This document shows positions 1 to 5,208 of a stretch of 5,592 nucleotides of DNA, piece after piece; within the stretch, counting starts at the first letter, position 1, and each line of letters opens with the position of its first letter. Below the pieces are notes generated by a model. It did not search any database. It was given only the letters and a program-made list of their open reading frames with translations, and was not told the DNA's origin. Both the position numbers and the translations under genes were made by a program. The DNA is from Akkermansiaceae bacterium (GTDB lineage Bacteria; Verrucomicrobiota; Verrucomicrobiia; Verrucomicrobiales; Akkermansiaceae): the NCBI GenBank assembly GCA_028293225.1, contig JAQGPE010000597.1, positions 1-5,592 of the forward strand, given 5' to 3'.

Positions 1-98
1 GCCCGCAGTGCGTGGACGGTGGCATGCTCGAACAGATCGATCTCCCCGTATTTCACGCTCCGCCACAGCCGCTCGATGAAGACGTTGTCCATCCAGCG
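1..98 (-). pseudogene. IS3-family transposase (OrfB, integrase core), C-terminal fragment, 5'-truncated
   Basis: The minus strand reads RWMDNVFIERLWRSVKYG and continues EIDLFEHATVHALRA to the window edge. The core D-N-x-x-x-E-R-L-W-R-S-x-K-Y is the signature of the last catalytic block of IS3-family DDE integrase-core transposases, and the E of the FIER stretch (minus-strand codon near base 75) corresponds to the catalytic glutamate. The block carrying the two catalytic aspartates should lie to the right, but that DNA is occupied by the SnoaL-like gene, so the transposase is 5'-truncated and cannot be active as it stands. Recognisable homology starts around base 98. Bases 99-118 match neither neighbour clearly. 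The fragment continues beyond the left edge, where the far end of the element should lie. It could instead be a passenger remnant left by recombination. The family call is firm; the exact junction is not. Confidence 0.85.
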
Positions 99-118
99 AT
101 GCCGCTTGAACCGTCCCC

Positions 119-943
119 TCAGCTGCCGGTCAGGCCAAGTTGTTGCTGCATGACGGAGGACAGACTGTAGCAGTTAAAAGCGACGATCTTTCCATTCACG
201 AGGCGGAAAACATCGGCACAAGGGACATCGATTGCCTTGCCCGTGGGAGCGACCGTCCTGGAACCAACGGCCAGCTCACCGTCATGCGTTCCCCGAATTC
301 GATGCTCGACGATCACGACGTCCCCCGTGACGTAAATGCTCGATATCTCGCGGCGCACATCTGAGAAGGCACTTGCGAGGGCGGCAATCGAGTCGCCGAT
401 GGCCTTTCCGCGAAATTTCGTGCCCGAAGCCAGATCCCACATGTATCCTTCCTCCGAGAAAAAGGAGACAAACTTCCCGGGATCCAATCCTGGCGGCTCT
501 CCGGCAACGTAGAGTTGTTTGATGATTTCTTCATTGCCGGTGGAGTCCGCGGCGATCCCGGAGGCCTCTGCCAAAGCCTGCGTGTCGATATACTCCCGGA
601 TGCTCTTCACCTGGCCATCTTGAACGGTGATGGCGAAGACCCAGTCGTCCTTGAACGTTTTCCCTGTGGCAATGATTCTCCCGCTTGCGAAGCCGACGAC
701 CAGAACCCGGTCGCCCTGCGCGATGAATTCGCGGGGCTCTGTGGAAGTTTCCAGCTGCTCGGACTTCTGAAGCAAATCGGCCAACCCCGCGTGCCCCCGG
801 TAAGTGCCGGCCAGCGGCCAGTCCTTGCCCGGAAGGATCCACTCGATATCCCCGGCAGCCACCGCCAGCAAATCTTGCGTATCGCCGCCGCTCAATGCGG
901 CGAAAAATTTCTTCACCGTCTCGACGTTCTCTTGTGCGCTCAT
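119..943 (-). CDS. SnoaL-like / NTF2-fold protein with two tandem domains
   Basis: A 274-residue, probably cytoplasmic protein made of two NTF2-fold (SnoaL/ketosteroid-isomerase-like) halves. Domain 1 is roughly residues 5-125: an N-terminal helix pair, then D32-I-E-W, the PLAGTYRG turn (43-50), and a closing strand with W101 and SIREYID (114-120). Domain 2 is about 136-265, with the same order: NEEIIKQLY helix, FRGKAIG (177-183), VIVEHRIRG (210-218), ADVFRLVNGKI (243-253). Most relatives have a single domain of about 130-150 residues and work as dimers, so a tandem chain may make an internal pseudo-dimer. The fold usually binds or isomerises hydrophobic small molecules; no substrate can be named. 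The start is supported by a good Shine-Dalgarno sequence at 951-957. It is the last gene of the minus-strand cluster, 75 bases after the NADP-binding gene, and its stop is about 20 bases from the transposase remnant. The C-terminus looks natural rather than cut. Confidence 0.88.
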   Translation of the reverse strand: MSAQENVETVKKFFAALSGGDTQDLLAVAAGDIEWILPGKDWPLAGTYRGHAGLADLLQKSEQLETSTEPREFIAQGDRVLVVGFASGRIIATGKTFKDDWVFAITVQDGQVKSIREYIDTQALAEASGIAADSTGNEEIIKQLYVAGEPPGLDPGKFVSFFSEEGYMWDLASGTKFRGKAIGDSIAALASAFSDVRREISSIYVTGDVVIVEHRIRGTHDGELAVGSRTVAPTGKAIDVPCADVFRLVNGKIVAFNCYSLSSVMQQQLGLTGS

Positions 944-950
944 CTTTTTT

Positions 951-957
951 CTCCTCT
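951..957 (-). promoter_or_regulatory. Ribosome binding site of the SnoaL-like gene
   Basis: The minus strand reads AGAGGAG, then seven bases, then the ATG at 943-941. This is the clearest Shine-Dalgarno in the minus-strand cluster and fixes the start of the SnoaL-like gene. Confidence 0.75.
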
Positions 958-960
958 GTG

Positions 961-983
961 TTTTCGTTGTTATCTTAGTGAAA
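961..983 (-). repeat. Leader motif copy A, upstream of the SnoaL-like gene
   Basis: On the minus strand this reads TTTCAC, seven bases, then ACAACGAAAA, ending 17 bases before the ATG of the SnoaL-like gene. The same two blocks with the same seven-base gap occur upstream of the SDR gene (2495-2517), 18 bases before its ATG. It could be a duplicated leader, an A-rich translation enhancer or part of an internal promoter. What is seen is the match and its position; the role is unknown. Confidence 0.45.
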
Positions 984-1018
984 GATTGCTCTTCCTGCGA
1001 ATCCGACCCCGCTGTCGA

Positions 1019-1618
1019 TCACTGTTCCTTCTTGAACAAATCCTCGAAGATGAGCGGGCCCCAAATGTCGCCTCGTGCGTGGACCAGCGCGCCACCCTCG
1101 TTGAGTTTTCCCAGCTCGACGGGTGCGAAGCCGAGTTGTTTGGCGAGATCCGCTACGGGAGCGATCGCGTCCTCGTCGTCGCTCGACAAAAAGACGACCC
1201 GGTGCCCTCCTGCGACGACCGGATCGGTCGCCAGGGTGGCCGCAGCGAGGTGATTGAAACCTTTCACCAACTTGGCGCCGGTGAACGCCTTTGCGACAAA
1301 GGCGGAAGACAGGAGGCCGTCCAGTTCCTCCAGAGGAGCTTGCGAGTTCATCGCATCGATGACCGTCTTGCCTTCCCAATTCGGCAGGGCCTTTGCAACG
1401 CTGCCATGCTCCTCGAACCGGACGGCCAGGATGATGGTGTCGGCCTCGAGGGCATCCCGCAGCGACTTGGCGACGATGGTGGGTCCGATCTCCCGGGCCT
1501 GCGGCGCCAATGCTTCGGGCGGCCGGCGGCTCGCGACGGCCACGTCGATGTTTTTACGGGCAAAGGCGTGGGCAAGGGCCTGGCCTATCTTGCCGAATCC
1601 TACAATTGCATATTTCAT
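1019..1618 (-). CDS. NADP-binding oxidoreductase, F420-dependent NADP reductase-like (COG2085 type)
   Basis: A 199-residue soluble protein with an N-terminal Rossmann fold: MKYAIVGFGKIGQAL gives G7-x-G9-x-x-G12 straight after the first strand. S30-R31-R32 at the end of strand two is the usual sign of NADPH preference. ADTIILAV (59-66), TVIDAMN (85-91) and KGFNHLAA (119-126) follow the layout of the 'NADP oxidoreductase, coenzyme F420-dependent' family. Members of about 200-220 residues occur widely in bacteria that lack F420, often beside SDR genes, so F420 use cannot be assumed; many are annotated only as NAD(P)-binding proteins. The likely role is NADPH-linked reduction in the cytoplasm, substrate unknown. 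AGGAG at 1632-1636 (minus) lies 13 bases before this ATG, slightly far, but no better in-frame start is near. It lies 93 bases downstream of the SDR gene and 75 upstream of the SnoaL-like gene. Confidence 0.87.
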   Translation of the reverse strand: MKYAIVGFGKIGQALAHAFARKNIDVAVASRRPPEALAPQAREIGPTIVAKSLRDALEADTIILAVRFEEHGSVAKALPNWEGKTVIDAMNSQAPLEELDGLLSSAFVAKAFTGAKLVKGFNHLAAATLATDPVVAGGHRVVFLSSDDEDAIAPVADLAKQLGFAPVELGKLNEGGALVHARGDIWGPLIFEDLFKKEQ

Positions 1619-1661
1619 AACATTTTCCGATCTCCTGTTAGAATTGGAATTTGAGAAGCGT

Positions 1662-1702
1662 GGTCCCGGGACTGGCGGGGCGGGAGGGCCAGCTATGGGA
1701 CC
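1662..1702 (-). other. Intercistronic hairpin between the SDR and NADP-binding genes
   Basis: GGTCCC (1662-1667) pairs with GGGACC (1697-1702), and CTGGC (1672-1676) pairs with GCCAG (1688-1692). These form a two-part stem separated by a 4x4 internal loop and capped by an 11-base loop. The left arm also holds a perfect ten-base palindrome, GTCCCGGGAC (1663-1672). It starts 9 bases after the SDR stop codon. In transcript orientation no U-run follows, so an intrinsic terminator is unlikely. An RNA-stability or processing element in the operon transcript is a better guess, or it may be chance in GC-rich DNA. Confidence 0.35.
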
Positions 1703-1711
1703 GCGCCGGGG

Positions 1712-2476
1712 TCAGACCTGCGCCATGCCTCCATCGACGGCGAGATCGATACCGGTGACGTAAGAACTATCATCGGAAGCGAGGAACAGGACCGCGGCCG
1801 CGGTTTCCTCGGGCTTGCCTCTGCGGCCGAGCGGAACCTGCGACGCGAAATGCTCTGCCGCCTGTTCCACCTGTTCAGCGGTGAGGCCCGCGTTCTCCAA
1901 AGCCGGAGTTTCGATGGGGCCGGGACTCATGGAATTCACGCGAATCTTGCGATCCTTCAGTTCCACCGTCCAGCCGCGAGCGAAACAGCGCACCGCCGCC
2001 TTGCTCGCAGCGTAGGCGGTAAACGCCGCGTCTCCCCTCACATTTGCGACTGAGGAGGTCAGGATGATCGAGCCGCCATCTTTGAAAAGGGGGAGGGCCT
2101 TCTGCACGGTGAAGAACGTTCCCTTCGCGTTCAGGTCGAAGGTCTTGTCAAAATGAGCCTCGGTCGCTGTTTCGAGCGGCGCGACTTCACCCCAGCCAGC
2201 GTTTGCGAAGAGGACGTCGATGTGACCGTGCTTCTCTTTCACGACGGCATAGAGGCGGTCCAGATCCTCCAGGCGCGATATGTCGCCCGCGACCGTCGTG
2301 ACGTTTCTCCCGATCGAGGCGGCGGCCTCTTTCAGCTCTTTCTCTCGCCGGCCGGTGATCACGACCTGCGCACCTTCTTCCACGAAGCGCTTCGCGGTGG
2401 CCAAGCCAATCCCGCTGCTTCCGCCGGTAATGACCGCAATTTTTCCTGCTAACTTTTGTCCGTTGTGATGGCTCAT
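1712..2476 (-). CDS. Short-chain dehydrogenase/reductase (classical SDR), NADP(H)-linked
   Basis: A 254-residue cytoplasmic oxidoreductase of normal classical-SDR length with every hallmark: the T17-G-G-S-S-G-I-G24 cofactor turn, TGRR at 41-44 favouring NADP(H), D65 contacting adenine, A91-N-A-G94, the structural N116, and the catalytic S141/S142, Y155 and K159 (YAASK). PG at 185-186 precedes the variable substrate loop 188-212, and TGIDLAVDGG (241-250) closes the C-terminus. It would reduce a ketone or aldehyde or oxidise an alcohol; the substrate is not predictable, and FabG-like paralogues are very common. The upstream sequence is A-rich with only a weak Shine-Dalgarno, but the start is well placed for the fold. 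It lies between the DUF5069 gene (42 bases upstream) and the NADP-binding gene, all in one direction. Nothing looks broken. Confidence 0.93.
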   Translation of the reverse strand: MSHHNGQKLAGKIAVITGGSSGIGLATAKRFVEEGAQVVITGRREKELKEAAASIGRNVTTVAGDISRLEDLDRLYAVVKEKHGHIDVLFANAGWGEVAPLETATEAHFDKTFDLNAKGTFFTVQKALPLFKDGGSIILTSSVANVRGDAAFTAYAASKAAVRCFARGWTVELKDRKIRVNSMSPGPIETPALENAGLTAEQVEQAAEHFASQVPLGRRGKPEETAAAVLFLASDDSSYVTGIDLAVDGGMAQV

Positions 2477-2494
2477 ATATCTTTTCTTTTTTGT

Positions 2495-2517
2495 TTTTCG
2501 TTGTCGTTTATGTGAAA
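2495..2517 (-). repeat. Leader motif copy B, upstream of the SDR gene
   Basis: The minus strand reads TTTCAC, seven bases, then ACAACGAAAA, followed by an A-rich run to the SDR ATG 18 bases later. It matches copy A (961-983) at 18 of 23 positions. It fills most of the 42-base gap after the DUF5069 stop codon. Because this gene lacks a strong Shine-Dalgarno, the A-rich leader may help ribosome loading (inference). Confidence 0.45.
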
Positions 2518-2518
2518 T

Positions 2519-2980
2519 TTACGCCTTTCCTCCAAAGCTGACGTAGTCATCGAGTTCGCCGAATTCGAACCAGGTTTTGATGTCTTCCGGGGTTTTGGAA
2601 AGCTGGCCCAAGTGGTCGGCAAAGAAGGCAAGGGTTTCGGCGTCGCTGTCCGGCGCGCGTTTTTCCATGAAAGCAGACCAGGCTTCGATTTCCCATGGAG
2701 TGCGCGGGGTCTTGGAATGGGCCTGGACCCATTCGAGGATCTCCCCGTCGCCTTTGCCGGTCGCCAATTCCTTCAACAAGGCATCGGGATCGAAGCCAAG
2801 AAATTGCACCAGGCGCTGGTCGGTGGCGCAATCGTAGTGATACTCGCCGTTTTTCTTCGCGAGAGTCGCCCTGCCCTTGTCGAGCATGCGGGCCAGGACC
2901 ACGTAGCCGCCCAAGCGGACGCGAAAGCTTCGGGGCGGGCGTTGAGTCAGATCGATACAGAAATGTTGGGTATTCATCAT
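2519..2980 (-). CDS. DUF5069 family protein
   Basis: A 153-residue soluble protein without signal peptide or membrane segment. It has the conserved opening I recall for DUF5069: DLTQRPPRS (10-18), RLGGYV (22-27), ARMLDKGRA (30-38), then EYHYDC (46-51) and GDGEILEWV (77-85). The C-terminal half is helical and acidic with repeated aromatic residues (W91-like, W101, F104, W127, F128). No reaction is known for the family, and no metal site or nucleotide motif is evident. The family is typical of Verrucomicrobiota and Planctomycetota. Two ATGs are adjacent at 2980 and 2977; neither has a clear Shine-Dalgarno, so the start is uncertain by one codon. It is the gene nearest the divergent LysR regulator and would be first in the minus-strand transcript. 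Whether it works with the oxidoreductases is inference from position only. Confidence 0.88.
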   Translation of the reverse strand: MMNTQHFCIDLTQRPPRSFRVRLGGYVVLARMLDKGRATLAKKNGEYHYDCATDQRLVQFLGFDPDALLKELATGKGDGEILEWVQAHSKTPRTPWEIEAWSAFMEKRAPDSDAETLAFFADHLGQLSKTPEDIKTWFEFGELDDYVSFGGKA

Positions 2981-3095
2981 GTTCCAGCTTTGAGGCAGGC
3001 CGGGTGGTCCAGATCGGAGATCAACCCAGGCGGTGTGGGGTGCCGTTCCAGGCAGCCCGCCTCGTTTTCAATTTTCTTTCAGTATGGCCAACCTA

Positions 3096-3108
3096 GGTCT
3101 GCTAGACC
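3096..3108. promoter_or_regulatory. Small dyad GGTCT-GCT-AGACC in the divergent control region
   Basis: A perfect 5-3-5 inverted repeat in the 188-base spacer between the DUF5069 and LysR starts. On the minus strand it lies where a -35 box would be for a possible -10 (CATACT, 3086-3081) that has no recognisable -35 of its own, as in activator-dependent promoters. Its centre is 46 bases from that of the larger dyad at 3138-3158. A short dyad like this can arise by chance. Confidence 0.25.
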
Positions 3109-3137
3109 CACGCGCCAAATGCCGGTTCGGGATTGCC

Positions 3138-3158
3138 GTGATGCGGATTTTGCATCAC
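3138..3158. promoter_or_regulatory. Probable LysR-type operator (perfect dyad with T-N11-A core)
   Basis: GTGATGC (3138-3144), seven bases, then GCATCAC (3152-3158) form a perfect 21-base dyad. Its core ATGC-N7-GCAT has T3142 and A3154 as T-N11-A, the classical consensus for LysR-type regulators. It ends ten bases before the GTG start of the divergent LysR gene and is 157 bases from the start of the DUF5069 gene. That is the usual arrangement for a site through which the regulator represses itself and activates the opposite transcript. The dyad is seen directly; binding is inference. Confidence 0.6.
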
Positions 3159-3168
3159 TAGTTCACCC

Positions 3169-4074
3169 GTGCTCGAAAAGCTTCGCTTGTTCCTGGTGAT
3201 CCTTGAGGAAGGCAGCCTCCGTCGGGCGGCGGACCGTCTGCGCATTTCCCAGTCCGCCGTCACGCGACAGATGCAATCCCTCGAACTCGATCTCGGCGGG
3301 CGCGTTTTGGAACGAACCTCGGCCGGGGTGCGTCCCACGAATGGAGGACAAGCCCTTGCCGAGAGGGCAAAGACGCTTCTGGCAGATTATGATTCCGCCA
3401 TGGCTGAAGTCCGCCGGCTGAATCGCGGAGACGATGAACAGTTGCGGATTGGCTATATTGCGTCGGCCGTGCAGGAGTATCTTGGGCCGGCTCTGGCGGC
3501 GCTGCGGCGCACTCATCCGAAGCTGAAAGTCAAAATGCTCGATCAAACGCCCGGCGAGATGATTGTTGCATTGCGGCAAGGCGAAATTGATCTGGCATTG
3601 ACCTTGCACGGGATCGATCTGCTCTCGCGCGATTTCTATGCTCGTAAATTGGCGACGGTCAGGAGCGTTGTCGCGCTTCCCGTCAGCCACCGGTTCGCGA
3701 CCGAAAGACAGGTGTCACTTTCACAATTGAAGGGCGAAACCTTCGTGCGGGGATCGGACGAAGTGGTCCCGGGATACACCCAGAGGATCATTCAGTTCTG
3801 CCGCGAGTACGGCGGCTTCCGTCCCCGCCTGGCCACCGTTGAAAAAGCAACGGGTTTTGTGGAATCGCTCGCCCTGGCAGCGAATGAAGAAGCGATTTCG
3901 ATTCAACCAGACTTCATTTCCCACCTGGACGTTCCGAATGTCGTGATGGTTCCCATCGCTGACGCCGGTGCAACGTGGGATTTGTTCGTGGTCTGGCAGC
4001 CCGGCGAGATTGCCAGCCCATTGCGGACCTTGCTGAGCGAACTAAAGCTGAAGAGTCCTGGTCCAAAGAAGTAA
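3169..4074 (+). CDS. LysR-type transcriptional regulator
   Basis: A 301-residue DNA-binding protein of typical LysR length. Residues 1-60 are the winged helix-turn-helix: MLEKLRLFLVILEEGSLRRA, then AADRLRISQSAVTRQMQSLE, with A20-A21, S27, S29, V31 and R33 at the usual conserved sites, then LGGRVLERT and the wing. A linker helix (about 60-88) leads to the periplasmic-binding-protein-like effector domain, whose first strand is QLRIGYI (91-97) and which includes GEIDLALTL (138-146), ALPVSHRFA (169-177) and a closing LFVVWQPG (272-279). The co-inducer is unknown. The start is GTG: an in-frame stop lies at 3139-3141 and no ATG intervenes. There is no Shine-Dalgarno ahead of it, so a leaderless or weakly translated message is possible. 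It is transcribed divergently from the minus-strand cluster, with a LysR-type operator in between, which suggests it controls that cluster and itself. Confidence 0.95.
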   Translation: MLEKLRLFLVILEEGSLRRAADRLRISQSAVTRQMQSLELDLGGRVLERTSAGVRPTNGGQALAERAKTLLADYDSAMAEVRRLNRGDDEQLRIGYIASAVQEYLGPALAALRRTHPKLKVKMLDQTPGEMIVALRQGEIDLALTLHGIDLLSRDFYARKLATVRSVVALPVSHRFATERQVSLSQLKGETFVRGSDEVVPGYTQRIIQFCREYGGFRPRLATVEKATGFVESLALAANEEAISIQPDFISHLDVPNVVMVPIADAGATWDLFVVWQPGEIASPLRTLLSELKLKSPGPKK

Positions 4075-4187
4075 CTCACCTCAGACCATGGAGATTGGAA
4101 AGGATCAAAGGGAGCGTGAACGATGATACCGTCAGACCCGGGGCGGATCCGGATGTGGCTCGAAGTGGCCGTCTGAGAAGGCAGCGA

Positions 4188-4481
4188 ATGCACCGGGCCG
4201 CGGCGGCGGGCGTGGCCGCGGTCTGGTCGAGCGTGGCGCTGGTCAAAGCTGATCCAAGTACGGCGGTCGTGGTGGTTGCGGTGCTGGCTCTGCCGGTGGC
4301 GTGCATCTGGTTTCCGGAAGCGCTGGCTGGCGATCGGGAGAAGGGCGGCCGGAGGCGGTGGAGCGGCCGCGGAGAGGTGCCCGACCAGGAATGCCCGCCG
4401 CCGTTTTTGCGCTGGGCCGGATGGTTCGTGCTCCTGTGGGTGCCGCTGCTGATTTTTGCGGCGGGATGGATGGAATCTTAG
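4188..4481 (+). CDS. Small two-helix membrane protein of unknown family
   Basis: From the ATG at 4188 this encodes 97 residues. A hydrophobic segment at about 24-42 (STAVVVVAVLALPVACIWF) and a second at about 76-93 flank a polar, arginine-rich loop (48-66) containing the GGRRRWSGRG stretch. PPPFLRWAGW (70-79) introduces the second helix. Residues 5-19 are also mildly hydrophobic and end in ALVKAD, so a signal-like N-terminus is possible. GAGAAGG at 4175-4181, six bases before the ATG, supports this start. A longer version from GTG at 4116 (121 residues) is less likely because the extra part is polar and lacks well-placed ribosome binding. It follows the LysR gene on the same strand after 113 bases. 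I do not recognise the family; holin-like or envelope roles are possible but unsupported. Confidence 0.6.
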   Translation: MHRAAAAGVAAVWSSVALVKADPSTAVVVVAVLALPVACIWFPEALAGDREKGGRRRWSGRGEVPDQECPPPFLRWAGWFVLLWVPLLIFAAGWMES

Positions 4482-4513
4482 AGCGGTCTGAAGAGCGGCT
4501 GATCCGGAAAATT

Positions 4514-4541
4514 GAGACGCAGAGACCCCAAGGGCGCCAAG
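4514..4541. repeat. Degenerate GAGACGC / CCAAGGGCGCCAAG intergenic repeat
   Basis: Within the 255-base gap between two membrane-protein genes there is GAGACGCAGAGACC, followed by CCAAGGGCGCCAAG. GAGAC occurs twice, eight bases apart, and CCAAG twice, ten bases apart. It resembles the 'cgcagagacgccaagg' filler I recall from intergenic DNA of many environmental bacteria. Function unknown. No gene is evident in 4482-4736. Confidence 0.45.
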
Positions 4542-4587
4542 TTTTGAAGATGATCCACCGCCTCTTTCCTAGCTTCGGGCCAAGGGT

Positions 4588-4620
4588 CACAGATTGGACT
4601 GATTTCCTGATTAACTGATG
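4588..4620. repeat. Degenerate CAGATT / CTGATT periodic intergenic repeat
   Basis: CACAGATT, GGACTGATT, TCCTGATT and AACTGAT follow each other, putting GAT(T) at 4592, 4601, 4609 and 4617, a period of eight to nine bases. Like its neighbour at 4514-4541 it resembles low-complexity intergenic repeats known to me from several phyla. It does not encode a convincing protein. A five-base pairing (CCTGA 4606-4610 with TCAGG 4625-4629) is too weak to call a terminator. Confidence 0.45.
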
Positions 4621-4736
4621 AAAGTCAGGGATTTGAGAATATGAGACGAGTTCGTGGCGGCGATGGCGGGGTGAAGAAACGGTGAAGGAAATGAGTTTGC
4701 TTTCCGAAGGACGAAGCCGGGGCTAGCTGGGGGCTG

Positions 4737-5144
4737 ATGGACGACGCTGATGCGCGGATTCGAATGGTGCCATTTTCCAGGCGCTGGAAGTGGGTGGTGG
4801 GGCTGTGGCTGCTGCCGGGCGTGCTGGCCGGGATTCCATTGATGGCTGCCGGGCAATGGAGTGTCCAGGGACTGTGGATCGTGCCGCTTGGGTTTGCGGG
4901 AGGGCCGCTGATGCTGGATCTGTTCTTCCGTCCCGAGCAAAGTGAACCGGGGGTGGTTTTCTGGGTTGGTTCGGCCGTGGCGGCGATCGGTTTGCTCAAG
5001 GCTTTGTTCAGTTTTGAGCGGCGGACGTTTTATGCCGCGCTGGGCATCTATGGGCTGATCCAGCTTTCAGCTCTGGGGGTCATCGCCGCGAGCGCGGTGC
5101 ATCGGATCCAGCATCCTGAGGAGATCAACCGGGAAGAGGGATGA
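4737..5144 (+). CDS. Four-helix integral membrane protein of unknown family
   Basis: A 135-residue protein with four hydrophobic segments at about residues 18-38, 45-64, 71-91 and 99-121. Short loops and charged ends (SRRWKW before the first helix, HRIQHPEEINREEG after the last) place both ends probably in the cytoplasm. Aromatic residues are frequent at helix ends. There is no catalytic or transporter motif I can identify. The ATG at 4737 has only a G-rich stretch close upstream (GGGGG at 4729-4733). A second ATG at 4764 (residue 10, MVPFSRRWKW) would give a more compact membrane protein, so the start is uncertain. It is on the same strand as the genes on both sides, 64 bases from the next one, and may be co-transcribed with it. 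The base composition, rich in G on the coding strand with many CTG, GTG and GCG codons, supports real coding. Confidence 0.7.
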   Translation: MDDADARIRMVPFSRRWKWVVGLWLLPGVLAGIPLMAAGQWSVQGLWIVPLGFAGGPLMLDLFFRPEQSEPGVVFWVGSAVAAIGLLKALFSFERRTFYAALGIYGLIQLSALGVIAASAVHRIQHPEEINREEG

Positions 5145-5151
5145 AAGGGGG

Positions 5152-5168
5152 AGCGGGACGAGCCCGCT
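5152..5168 (+). other. Short hairpin after the four-helix membrane gene
   Basis: AGCGGG (5152-5157), five bases, then CCCGCT (5163-5168) form a perfect six-base stem beginning seven bases after the stop codon at 5142-5144. No T-run follows, so it is at best a weak or partial terminator, or an mRNA processing element between this gene and the next. Confidence 0.3.
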
Positions 5169-5208
5169 TGACCTGGACTTCCGGGGAGGACATGAGTAAG
5201 GGAAAACG

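Noticed and set aside
107..117. TGAACCGTCCC as the true end of an intact IS element
   Set aside because: No matching inverted end (CGGTTCA) was found elsewhere in the window, and the DNA to the right is the SnoaL-like gene. It is kept only as a hint about the junction.
515..1654. Long plus-strand open frame of 379 codons
   Set aside because: It runs opposite to two well-recognised genes (SnoaL-like and NADP-binding) and their spacer. Its length reflects GC-rich antisense frames, and the protein has no recognisable fold.
2612..3199. Plus-strand frame of 195 codons opposite the DUF5069 gene
   Set aside because: It is antisense to the conserved DUF5069 sequence and runs through the divergent control region into the LysR start.
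3975..4187. Upstream extension of the 4188-4481 frame into the LysR gene
   Set aside because: The added residues overlap the 3' end of a certain LysR gene in another frame, are polar and unlike the membrane protein that follows, and a better ribosome binding site precedes the ATG at 4188.
4301..4618. Plus-strand frame of 105 codons across the membrane gene and the repeat spacer
   Set aside because: It overlaps the 4188-4481 gene in another frame and its end is built from the intergenic repeats, so it does not look like a protein.
4588..4620. CRISPR-like array
   Set aside because: The repeated units are only eight to nine bases long, imperfect and without spacers. No cas genes are present.
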